Below, piece after piece: positions 24,477 to 32,064 of a stretch of DNA of 64,000 nt. The translations under genes and the position numbers were made by a program. This DNA is from Bacteroidaceae bacterium. Lineage in GTDB: Bacteria > Bacteroidota > Bacteroidia > Bacteroidales > Bacteroidaceae. The stretch lies in the NCBI GenBank assembly GCA_017521285.1, contig JAFXDG010000105.1, positions 17,853 through 81,852 of the forward strand. Reading direction: 5' to 3'. Numbering within the stretch: the first letter of the stretch is position 1; every line of letters begins with the position of its first letter. The notes under the pieces are model-generated. The model saw only the letters and a list, made by a program, of their open reading frames with translations, was not told the origin of the DNA and did no database searches.

Positions 24477-25238
24477 ATGAAGCAAGTACGATTTGAAGAG
24501 AGCGAGGTGCCTTATCAGACACTGGCTCGTTTTGGTCTCACACAAGAGAAGATTGAAGACCTGCCCATGTGGGCGTTGGAAGATATTGGTCAGGGACGAC
24601 GTTCACCGTTGCTGCCCATTCAGGTGAATAATGATGAGGGCGAGACATTGAAGAGCCGCACCCGATTTGCGTTGGTCCGTATGGAGGACGGCAAGGTGGA
24701 TGTGGTCTTCTATCCGCAGTTGGAGAAATCACCATTGGAGGCTTTTACTCAGGAACAGCAGGAGGACTTGCTGGCTGGAAAGGCTATCCTTGCCGATGTT
24801 AAGGATGCTGATGGCAGGAGCAGCAAGGCTTTCGTGCAGATTGACACGGAGACCAATCAGGTGATGTCGGTACCTACGCCTGTCATCGGGCGCAACTTGG
24901 AGGTGCTGAAGGATGAACTGAAACTGAGTTCGGCAGAACTGACCGTGATGCAGAAGGGTGAGCCGCTCACGCTCATCATGGAGGACGAACAGGTGACGGT
25001 GGGTATTGACCTGAACGATAAGACCGGCATAAGGATTAATCAAGGCGACAGTCAGAAGTGGAAGGAGAACACCAAGCGAGAGTGGGACAAATACACCTTC
25101 GGGTGCTATGGCTGTTGGGTAATGGGCGATGACGGTAATCTTGACTATGTGCCTGAAGAGGAATACACGGAAGAACTTTGGAATGAGCAGAAGAAGAATG
25201 GAGAGCGCAACCGCGCCTCTTTTTCCATGCACAAATAA
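24477..25238 (+). CDS. DUF4099-type protein of Bacteroidetes mobile elements
   Basis: 253 residues. EVPYQTLARFGLTQEKIEDLP and MWALEDIGQGRRSPLLPIQ at the N-terminus are the DUF4099 signature, and the middle (LKDELKLSSAELTVMQKGE) resembles the DUF3945 segment usually fused behind it. The protein is soluble. Such proteins are common in Bacteroidales conjugative elements; their function is not known. It is the first gene behind a good promoter and leads a ~16-kb same-strand block. Confidence 0.8.
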   Translation: MKQVRFEESEVPYQTLARFGLTQEKIEDLPMWALEDIGQGRRSPLLPIQVNNDEGETLKSRTRFALVRMEDGKVDVVFYPQLEKSPLEAFTQEQQEDLLAGKAILADVKDADGRSSKAFVQIDTETNQVMSVPTPVIGRNLEVLKDELKLSSAELTVMQKGEPLTLIMEDEQVTVGIDLNDKTGIRINQGDSQKWKENTKREWDKYTFGCYGCWVMGDDGNLDYVPEEEYTEELWNEQKKNGERNRASFSMHK

Positions 25239-25261
25239 TCTACACATAATATAATAAGTAT

Positions 25262-25486
25262 ATGGCATCAAATAAATATTATCCAGAGGATGTGCTCGTC
25301 GAGAAGATACAGAGCGGCGAGTACGGTTGGTTGGAGTATGTCAACCATCATTCTGCTGAATGGCAGGAAGAATATGAGAGCTATTGTCTGAACAACGGAC
25401 TCTGCATTTGTGAAGAGAGTGCGGAGCAGTTTGTCCATCACAAAGATGAGGAACTGGAGAAGGCAATAGAGAACGGTGAAGCATGA
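25262..25486 (+). CDS. Small acidic protein, unknown
   Basis: 74 residues, very acidic, soluble. GEYGWLEYVNHHSAEWQEEY and a second half with SAEQFVHHKDEELEKAI suggest an all-helical protein. Not recognised. It lies 23 nt downstream of the DUF4099 gene and just before a heptad repeat tract. Confidence 0.55.
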   Translation: MASNKYYPEDVLVEKIQSGEYGWLEYVNHHSAEWQEEYESYCLNNGLCICEESAEQFVHHKDEELEKAIENGEA

Positions 25487-25488
25487 TA

Positions 25489-25516
25489 AATGAAGAGTGA
25501 AGAATGAAGAGTGAAG
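25489..25516 (+). repeat. Heptad repeat upstream of the 531-residue gene
   Basis: AATGAAG-AGTGAAG repeated twice (a perfect 14-bp tandem), followed by AATAAGT and the ATG at 25524. Confidence 0.8.
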
Positions 25517-25523
25517 AATAAGT

Positions 25524-27119
25524 ATGGCGATAAGAAAGAATACGAATCCCCAACAGATGGACCTGCAACCAGAGATGCGTGACTTGCTCATGCGCAATGG
25601 TATGCAGGCTCATGTGGTGAGTAATGGCAGCGGCTATCAGCTTGTGGTGCAAGGGCATGACAGTCCGCTGCTTACCTATAACATCACCGAGAAGCAGATG
25701 TTGGCTCTGACCGACTGGGGTACGAATCATGCCAACAAGTTAGCCTACAATACCTTTACGGGCATTGTGGGCAACGACTTCTATATGCCCAAGAACTTCG
25801 TTCATGCACGCAATGCCAACGGTCGTGTAGCTATGGGGCTGCACGGCTATCGTGTTGGTATCGGCGAGTATGGACGGATGGGGCGCATCGATATGCCACC
25901 ACCCTTTTTAGGTTGGACACCACGCAGTCAGGAGGGATTCCATCTTCGCAGAGTTGGAGGACGATTGTTCTTCCCCGAAGCCCCGATTGTGCCTGAACGT
26001 TGGGACGGCAGAATGAAGCCTGGCGAATTGCAGAGCGGCGGTTATGGGTTCTATTATAAGGGACAGCAACAGAGTTATAGCCCTCAGCAACAGGATGTGC
26101 TGAAAGATTTGGAGGGAATCATAATGCCTTCCATCAGCCGCACGAGAAGCACGGAGCCAGCCAAGCCTTATAAGGAACTGATTACCTCGCCTGTCTATTT
26201 CACCAATGAGAAGTGGCAGGAGTGTCTGGCATCGCATGGCATCATCATTGATGAGAATGCGAAGACGCTGACCATTCAGTCGAACAGCGTCAATGCCGAC
26301 ATGGTGTATGACCTGACAGATGAGGAACTGAAGAAACTCACCTCCAACTCCATCAAGGAAGTGCCCGTCGTTCAACGCTTGGAACTGCTGAATGGCATCA
26401 TCAAGGACGACTTTGCTGACAAAATCCTGATGGACACACTGAATAGCAAGGAGCGCATCGACCTGCATCTGCATCCCGAACTTGAACAGGAGTTGCAGCA
26501 GCGTCAGCAACAAGACGAGGAACGGTTGCTTCCGTTGGAAGAGGACGAGACTGTCAGACGTGACGTGTTGCAAGGCGATGCCATGGTGAGAGGTGAAGAC
26601 CTTGCCTTGATTAATGAGAACAAGGGTTGGTATCGTGAGGGAGCGCATGGGCGTGAAGTGAAAGTCGGTGACATCATGGTGGAGAAAGTGCCTCCGATGG
26701 AGGGAGATAAGAAAGGCGAAGATAAGTATCGCATGACCGCCATTATCAATGGAGAAGCCATCACGCACGAAATCAAGCAGAAGGACTACGACAAGTTCTT
26801 GGCGGTGGATGACTACCATCGCATGAAACTCTTCTCCAAGGTTTTCAGTGAAGTGGATATGAAGACACGCCCCGAAACCAACGCCGGACTGGGCACGAAG
26901 ATATTGGCGGCTCTGACGGCAGGAGCAGTCGTTACAGCAGAGGTGGCGCATGACATAAGCCACCATCATCACCATCCAGCCCCGGAGTTCTATGCAGAGC
27001 ATCATGGCGGTCCACGTCCTTACTTCAAACCGGGAGTGGATTCGCCACAGGAGATTGCGGCAAGGTACTTTGAGGCAGAAGCAAATCATGTTGCCACGGA
27101 GATAAGGAGAGGATATTAA
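25524..27119 (+). CDS. Large soluble protein of the accessory transfer operon, unknown
   Basis: 531 residues. The N-terminus has YNITEKQMLALTDWG and later GNDFYMPKNFVHARNANGRV; the second half contains a repeated DUF3945-like layout (CLASHGIIIDENAKTLTIQ, EDLALINENKGWYREG, YDKFLAVDDYHRMKLFSKVF). A His-rich stretch (HDISHHHHHP) near residue 470 follows a short hydrophobic AALTAGAVVTAEVAH segment. I do not know the function. Position and composition fit the large accessory proteins of Bacteroidales ICEs. Confidence 0.6.
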   Translation: MAIRKNTNPQQMDLQPEMRDLLMRNGMQAHVVSNGSGYQLVVQGHDSPLLTYNITEKQMLALTDWGTNHANKLAYNTFTGIVGNDFYMPKNFVHARNANGRVAMGLHGYRVGIGEYGRMGRIDMPPPFLGWTPRSQEGFHLRRVGGRLFFPEAPIVPERWDGRMKPGELQSGGYGFYYKGQQQSYSPQQQDVLKDLEGIIMPSISRTRSTEPAKPYKELITSPVYFTNEKWQECLASHGIIIDENAKTLTIQSNSVNADMVYDLTDEELKKLTSNSIKEVPVVQRLELLNGIIKDDFADKILMDTLNSKERIDLHLHPELEQELQQRQQQDEERLLPLEEDETVRRDVLQGDAMVRGEDLALINENKGWYREGAHGREVKVGDIMVEKVPPMEGDKKGEDKYRMTAIINGEAITHEIKQKDYDKFLAVDDYHRMKLFSKVFSEVDMKTRPETNAGLGTKILAALTAGAVVTAEVAHDISHHHHHPAPEFYAEHHGGPRPYFKPGVDSPQEIAARYFEAEANHVATEIRRGY

Positions 27120-27120
27120 C

Positions 27121-27148
27121 AATGTATAATTTACAATTTATAATTTAT
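27121..27148 (+). repeat. Heptad repeat upstream of the toprim gene
   Basis: AATGTAT-AATTTAC-AATTTAT-AATTTAT, directly abutting the ATG at 27150. Confidence 0.75.
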
Positions 27149-27149
27149 A

Positions 27150-28292
27150 ATGAGTAGTGAACTGACATACGATGACTTTCTGGACAGGTTGAGCATACAG
27201 GAAGTACTGGTGGACGCAGGGTATCATCTGAACAAGAGAGATGGCTTGCGTTATCCGTCGTATGTGCGTACTGACAGTGAGGGCAGACGGGTGCGTGGTG
27301 ATAAGTTCATTGTCACGCAGAATGGGAAATGTTGCTTCCAACCACCGCAGCAGAAGGTGTATAATGTCATTTCGTTCATCAAGGAGCATCCAGAAATGTT
27401 TTCAGAGAACAAGGTGGGAATGTCTCCTGACCGACTCGTCAACCTCGTCTGCAACCGACTGCTCAACCAACCCATAGAGGACAGACCATCGAAGATTACA
27501 GAACCAAGAAAGGACGGAAAGCCATTCAACCTGAATGACTACGACATCCACAAGTTCAATCCGCAGGACAGGGAAACGCAGAAAAGGTTTTATCCCTATT
27601 TTAAGTTCCGAGGCATCGACCTCTATACGCAGTATGCTTTTCATCGGCATTTCTGTCTGGCTACTAAGCATCGGACGGATGGACTTACCTTTGCCAACCT
27701 TGCCTTTCCGCTTGTACTGCCCAAGACACCCGACAAGACTGTGGGCTTTGAGGAACGAGGACGACCGAAGATGGACGGTAGCGGCGGTTACAAGGGCAAG
27801 GCAGAAGGAAGCAACAGCAGTGAAGGACTGTGGATTGCCAACCTCACGGGCGAGCCGTTGGATAAAGCAAGCGAAATTGTATGGTTTGAGAGTGCCTACG
27901 ATGCCATGGCAGAGTATCAGATAAATCCTGTAAAGATGGTGTATGTATCTACGGGCGGCACACCCACCGAGGGACAGATGCGAGGACTTCTGTCCGTTAC
28001 TCCCAACGCACGGCACTATTTGGGTTTTGACAAGGACGATGCAGGGCGGCAGTTTGTTGCAAACTTCAGGAAGGTGGCAGCAGAGATGGGCTTCCGTCAC
28101 GAGCATGTGCAAGCCTATCATCCATTGGGTTGCTACAAGGACTGGAACGATGCGCTGCTCAACAAGAAATCAGCAGAACTGATTGCCAAGGGCGAACCAG
28201 ATACCTTCGACTATGCCGAGTTTATCGCAGCCGGCAAGGCAGAGAAACAAAGGGAAAAAGAAGAAAAGAACACATATCATAGAAGCGTATGA
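27150..28292 (+). CDS. Toprim-domain primase-like protein
   Basis: 380 residues. The N-terminal ~100 residues look like a CHC2-type region without a clear Cys cluster (RYPSYVRTDSEGRRVRGD, QKVYNVISFIKEHPEMF). The toprim fold follows, with IVWFESAYDAMAEYQ (Glu), STGGTPTEGQ and LGFDKDDAGRQ (DxD). Members prime or process DNA during conjugative replication. It overlaps the next gene by 4 nt. It probably corresponds to the TraP-type primase of other Bacteroides elements. Confidence 0.82.
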   Translation: MSSELTYDDFLDRLSIQEVLVDAGYHLNKRDGLRYPSYVRTDSEGRRVRGDKFIVTQNGKCCFQPPQQKVYNVISFIKEHPEMFSENKVGMSPDRLVNLVCNRLLNQPIEDRPSKITEPRKDGKPFNLNDYDIHKFNPQDRETQKRFYPYFKFRGIDLYTQYAFHRHFCLATKHRTDGLTFANLAFPLVLPKTPDKTVGFEERGRPKMDGSGGYKGKAEGSNSSEGLWIANLTGEPLDKASEIVWFESAYDAMAEYQINPVKMVYVSTGGTPTEGQMRGLLSVTPNARHYLGFDKDDAGRQFVANFRKVAAEMGFRHEHVQAYHPLGCYKDWNDALLNKKSAELIAKGEPDTFDYAEFIAAGKAEKQREKEEKNTYHRSV

Positions 28293-28774
28293 GACAAGAA
28301 GATAATAGCATCATCACCTTGTGCCCCAGCATCGGACAGTTTTTCATCAACGAACTGCCTCTGTTGCTGTTGTGCGTGGCAATGCTCCTAATCGGAGGAT
28401 TGCCCGGTTGTGCATATAGTACCCTGTTGCTTGTCTTCAGCCTCCTGTTCTCCCTCTGTTTACTCTACCGATTCATCTATCTGAGGAGTATCCGCTACCA
28501 TATCGGGAGCGAGCAACTCATCTGTGAGCACGGAGTGTTTCAGCGGAGCGTGAACTACATGGAGTTGTACCGAGTGGTGGACTTTGCCGAGCATCAGACA
28601 TTGATACAACAGTTATGCGGACTGAAAAGCGTGACCGTGTTGTCGATGGATAGAACGACACCGAAACTGGAAATGACCGGCATCAGCAACAGCTATGACG
28701 TGGTGAGTGTGATACGAACAAGAGTAGAAACGAACAAACGAAGAAAGGGCGTATATGAGATTACGAATAGATAA
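28289..28774 (+). CDS. Membrane-anchored PH-domain protein (bPH2-like)
   Basis: 161 residues. Two hydrophobic helices (about 22-43 and 46-66) are followed by a bacterial PH-like domain: IRYHIGSEQLICEHGVFQR, MELYRVVDFAEHQTLIQQLCG and SVTVLSMDRTTP. The domain usually sits at the inner face of the membrane. It overlaps both neighbours, so it is firmly in the operon. Its role in transfer is unknown. Confidence 0.8.
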   Translation: MRQEDNSIITLCPSIGQFFINELPLLLLCVAMLLIGGLPGCAYSTLLLVFSLLFSLCLLYRFIYLRSIRYHIGSEQLICEHGVFQRSVNYMELYRVVDFAEHQTLIQQLCGLKSVTVLSMDRTTPKLEMTGISNSYDVVSVIRTRVETNKRRKGVYEITNR

Positions 28775-29456
28775 GATTTGGTTCATTGTCGTGGCATTGT
28801 TACTGAGCGTGCCGTCAGCCCATGCACAGATTGTGACTGCCAACCCTTTGGAATGGATGGCATTAGCAGAGGGCAACGAAGCCATCAACGGTGAGATAGA
28901 GAAGGAAATCAAAGGTCAGACCAAGACTGCCCTGTTGCAGAATACCATCGCCGCAGAGTTCACCAAGATACACGAATGGGAGAAGAAGTACAACAGTTAT
29001 CTGAAAACCGCCAGTGGTTATGCCTCTTCCCTCAAAGCCTGTACCTATCTGTACGACGATGGAGTGAAGATATTCATCACCTTGTGTAAGATGCGCAAGG
29101 CCATCAACAATAATCCGCAAGGCATCGTTGCCACCCTCTCGATGAACAACCTGTATATGGAGACCGCCACGGAATTGGTGTCCGTCTTCACACTGCTGAA
29201 AGATGCAGTCGCCAAAGGAGGCAAAGAGAACATGCTGACTGGTGCGGAAAGGAGCAAGACGCTGTGGGCACTGAACGACAAGCTGAGTGCCTTCAGCAAG
29301 AAGCTGCATCGTCTTTATCTGTCTATACGATATTACACCATGACCGATGTGTGGAACGGCGTGACGGCAGGGATGATAGACCGAAGCAATGGAGAGATAG
29401 CCACCCAAGCCCTTAGCAGATGGCGCAGAGCAGGACGTATGACCATCAGTGATTAA
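28755..29456 (+). CDS. Secreted periplasmic transfer protein A (TraI/VirB5-like candidate)
   Basis: 233 residues with a signal peptide ending PSAHAQ. The mature protein is helical: NEAINGEIEKEIKGQTKTALLQ, IHEWEKKYNSYLKTASGYAS, then LHRLYLSIRYYTMTDVWNGV near the end. It is a paralogue of the next protein; both end with a YYTMTDVW or YTTMGDVW motif and a TQALSRWRRAG or AAAAKRRWKQVG tail. The all-helical secreted design resembles VirB5/TraI-type minor pilus components, but the assignment is tentative. Confidence 0.65.
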   Translation: MRLRIDKIWFIVVALLLSVPSAHAQIVTANPLEWMALAEGNEAINGEIEKEIKGQTKTALLQNTIAAEFTKIHEWEKKYNSYLKTASGYASSLKACTYLYDDGVKIFITLCKMRKAINNNPQGIVATLSMNNLYMETATELVSVFTLLKDAVAKGGKENMLTGAERSKTLWALNDKLSAFSKKLHRLYLSIRYYTMTDVWNGVTAGMIDRSNGEIATQALSRWRRAGRMTISD

Positions 29457-29473
29457 CGATAAAGGAATCAGTC

Positions 29474-30157
29474 ATGAAGTATTTCATATCAATTGCCATT
29501 TTTATGTTTATATCATCTTTTGCAGGAGTGCGGGCGCAGAACGACCCGACTCTTGCGGGGATGATTCTGATGTACACCAACAAGGCGGAGAAAGAACTGA
29601 AGAATCAGGAGAAAGTGATGCTGCTACAATCCACCGGCCATATCTGGACCAAGGAGGAAGTGGAAGCCACTACCGACCTGCAGCGGGAGTTCAACAACTA
29701 TCTGGACTCCTTCCGTTCCATCGTCAGCTATGCCGCACAGATATATGGTTTCTATCACGAGATAGGTCAGTTGGTGGACAATATGGGTGGATTGGTGGCG
29801 CAGTTGGATGCCCATCCTGCCAACGGACTTGCCGTAGCCCTGTCAGCCAAGCGCAACAAGATATACCGCGAGCTGATTATGAACAGCATCGAGATAGTTA
29901 ATGACATACGCACGGTATGCCTGTCGGGCAACAAGATGACCGAGAAGGAGCGTGTGGAGATAGTCTTCGGCATCCGACCCAAACTGAAGAAGATGAACAA
30001 GCAGTTGAAGCGACTGACGAGGGCGGTGAAATACACCACCATGGGCGATGTTTGGATGGAGATAGACGAAGGGGCAAGACCCACCAAAGCGAACAAAGCC
30101 GAGATAGCAGCGGCTGCCAAGAGGCGGTGGAAGCAGGTGGGCAAGAACGTAAACTGA
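29474..30157 (+). CDS. Secreted periplasmic transfer protein B, paralogue of A
   Basis: 227 residues with a signal peptide ending GVRAQ. Helical mature part: LMYTNKAEKELKNQEKVMLLQ, WTKEEVEATTDLQREFNNYLD, then LKRLTRAVKYTTMGDVWMEI and a shared basic C-terminus. Similar length and endings to the preceding protein indicate a tandem duplication followed by divergence. It may form a heteromeric periplasmic or pilus assembly with its neighbour. Confidence 0.65.
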   Translation: MKYFISIAIFMFISSFAGVRAQNDPTLAGMILMYTNKAEKELKNQEKVMLLQSTGHIWTKEEVEATTDLQREFNNYLDSFRSIVSYAAQIYGFYHEIGQLVDNMGGLVAQLDAHPANGLAVALSAKRNKIYRELIMNSIEIVNDIRTVCLSGNKMTEKERVEIVFGIRPKLKKMNKQLKRLTRAVKYTTMGDVWMEIDEGARPTKANKAEIAAAAKRRWKQVGKNVN

Positions 30158-30250
30158 TGGAGCAGCGAGAGCAGAGCCGAACTTGTTCGAGCTATGCCGA
30201 GTCGTGACAGAAGAAGACGAAGTCAAACCGTGATTAAAAAACGATAAGAT

Positions 30251-30913
30251 ATGGGATTTTGGAGTTCATTATTGAAATATGGTGGCAAGGCGGCACGAGG
30301 TACTGGCCATGTCATCGGAGTAACTGGAAAGACCTTAGGCAGTGCGGCACTCCACCCGCAACGCACCCTTATGGGAGCCGGCAAGGCTATGCAGACGGCC
30401 GCAGTGGGTAGTGCCGCAGGCTATGTGACATGGGAGAAGCTGACCACAGACAAGAGCGTGGCACGCATCGTAGGTGATGCTGTCATCGGCGAGAATGCCA
30501 CGGAAGCGGTGGCACAAACCGCCAACGATGTGCAACGTCTGACGGGCAAGGCTGGTGAAGCCGTTGATGCGGTGAACACTGTAGCCGGAAAGATGGACAC
30601 CCAGTTCAGCGGCATCAGTGATTTCTTTAGGAATATGTTCGGAGGCGTAGGATGCGACATGATAGGCAATCTCTTTGGCAATATCGGCAAGGGCAACGTG
30701 TCGGGTATGAGCATCGTCGGACTGGTGGCTGCCGCCTTCATGGTATTCGGACGCTTTGGTTGGATGAGCAAGATTGCGGGTGCCCTGCTTGGAGCGATGA
30801 TCATCGGGAACAATTCTAAGGTGGCGCAAACTCTGCCTAACAGAGGCGGTACGTCTTCACATGGGCAGAACATGAAAGAAGCAGAGACCCAAAGCAGAGG
30901 GATGAAACGATAA
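30251..30913 (+). CDS. Glycine-rich membrane protein, unknown
   Basis: 220 residues. The N-terminal third is Gly/Ala-rich and basic (KYGGKAARGTGHVIGVTGK), the middle is a helical segment with NDVQRLTGKAGEAVDAV, and the C-terminal third has hydrophobic stretches (VGLVAAAFMVFGRFGWM, AGALLGAMIIG). The glycine-zipper-like look suggests a membrane-inserted or channel-associated protein. It lies between the periplasmic pair and the M23-like gene. Confidence 0.6.
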   Translation: MGFWSSLLKYGGKAARGTGHVIGVTGKTLGSAALHPQRTLMGAGKAMQTAAVGSAAGYVTWEKLTTDKSVARIVGDAVIGENATEAVAQTANDVQRLTGKAGEAVDAVNTVAGKMDTQFSGISDFFRNMFGGVGCDMIGNLFGNIGKGNVSGMSIVGLVAAAFMVFGRFGWMSKIAGALLGAMIIGNNSKVAQTLPNRGGTSSHGQNMKEAETQSRGMKR

Positions 30914-30928
30914 CCAATATACAGTGAT

Positions 30929-31750
30929 ATGAGATATACAGAAGAAATGATACTGCGCTCATCGAGCGGCTACTGTATGCCGTTTGAGGAGCCTATAAAG
31001 CAGGACGTGCAGATGTCCTTGGGTTACGGAGAGCAGAAAAATCCCGTGACGGGAGAAACATTCTTCCATCACGGCATAGACTTCTCAGTGAACCATTACC
31101 TGCTGTCGGCGGTGGCAACGGGAACCGTCTCTGCCATTGGGTCGGACGCGGAGCATGGCATCTACCAGACCATCCGCTACGGCAAATACGAAGTGACTTA
31201 CAGGCATCTCTCCAATGTCTTCGCCAACTTCTCCCAAAGCGTCAAGGCCGGTCAGACCATCGCCATCAGTGGCGACCTGCTGCACATGGAGGTGAGGTTT
31301 GACGGAGAGGAAATCAATCCGTTGGAGTTCCTCACCATGCTCTACGGCAATATCAAGGCATTGGAGCACAATTCCCAAATGGGCATCAATGAACTGGACA
31401 TGAACATCCCTTCACCCTACGACACCGACCGTCAGGAGATAGAGGCATTGATGCTCCGCTTCCTTCCCTCCTACTTCGAGGACCTTCAACAAGGAGCATA
31501 CTCTCTGCCCGAACATACGGAGCAGTCGTTGAGAAACATCTTCTCGTTGGGAGCGAGCAAGCATTATTTCTACGAGACCATGCCGAGCATGGCTAATCCC
31601 TTGGGCATCGGCAACCGCTGTATGCCTTTGGCGACTAAGGTGCAGAACCTGCTCATTGCCGACTTTCTCAACTATCTTGCCATGCGACATCAGGTATATC
31701 TCTCCACGATGGACGAGGTGTTAAAAAAAAACTCCAAGAGCAAGCCCTGA
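30929..31750 (+). CDS. M23-like (LytM) protein, degenerate; 5' part of a frameshifted gene
   Basis: 273 residues as read. The LytM-like domain (about 30-140) contains FHHGIDFSV (HxxxD), but the second motif reads LLHMEVRF where active enzymes have HLHFEVR. The first His of HxH is therefore replaced by Leu, and catalysis is doubtful. No signal peptide is visible. The frame ends shortly after a run of nine A at 31723-31731. The -1 frame continues into the next entry with protein-like sequence, so the intact product would be ~375 residues. Confidence 0.8.
   Translation: MRYTEEMILRSSSGYCMPFEEPIKQDVQMSLGYGEQKNPVTGETFFHHGIDFSVNHYLLSAVATGTVSAIGSDAEHGIYQTIRYGKYEVTYRHLSNVFANFSQSVKAGQTIAISGDLLHMEVRFDGEEINPLEFLTMLYGNIKALEHNSQMGINELDMNIPSPYDTDRQEIEALMLRFLPSYFEDLQQGAYSLPEHTEQSLRNIFSLGASKHYFYETMPSMANPLGIGNRCMPLATKVQNLLIADFLNYLAMRHQVYLSTMDEVLKKNSKSKP
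31723..31731 (+). promoter_or_regulatory. A9 slippery run, possible -1 frameshift site
   Basis: TTAAAAAAAAACTCC contains A AAA AAA slippery heptamers. A -1 shift here joins the M23-like frame to the 31783-32055 frame without a stop, giving KKKLQEQALTHDGIID at the junction. It may be programmed recoding, a reversible indel or an assembly error. Confidence 0.6.
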
Positions 31751-31782
31751 CGCATGACGGCATCATCGACCCTCTTGCCGAC

Positions 31783-32055
31783 TTGGACGTGGATATCCAG
31801 AGCTTCGACATTCCGAGGATAGTGAGCGTCTATCCCGACCGGGCTGGCGTGAGATGGTGGACAAAGGCATGGTTCAATGGTAAGGAAGAGGGGGAACCCT
31901 CCGTGGAGATTGAGGAACGTATGGCCGTGCAGTTCATCCACTGCCAAGTGGACAAGGACGCATGGTTGGAGGAACACTATCCTAAGCAGATGGAGATATA
32001 TCACAATGCCATCGAGCAGACAAAGGAACAGATATTACAGCAGTATAATATATAA
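31783..32055 (+). CDS. 3' part of the frameshifted M23-like gene
   Basis: Ninety residues counted from a TTG, but the frame is open back to the A9 run, and upstream codons (LTHDGIIDPLADLDVD) look like real protein. It contains IPRIVSVYPDRAGVRWWTKAWF and ends with a helical EIYHNAIEQTKEQILQQY. There is no RBS or ATG of its own. It is read best as the C-terminal domain of the preceding gene, reached by a -1 shift. Confidence 0.7.
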   Translation: MDVDIQSFDIPRIVSVYPDRAGVRWWTKAWFNGKEEGEPSVEIEERMAVQFIHCQVDKDAWLEEHYPKQMEIYHNAIEQTKEQILQQYNI

Positions 32056-32064
32056 ACAAGGTAT

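Noticed and set aside
25908-27122. 404-residue open frame on the minus strand
   Set aside because: Antisense to the 531-residue gene; no RBS and no protein-like features.
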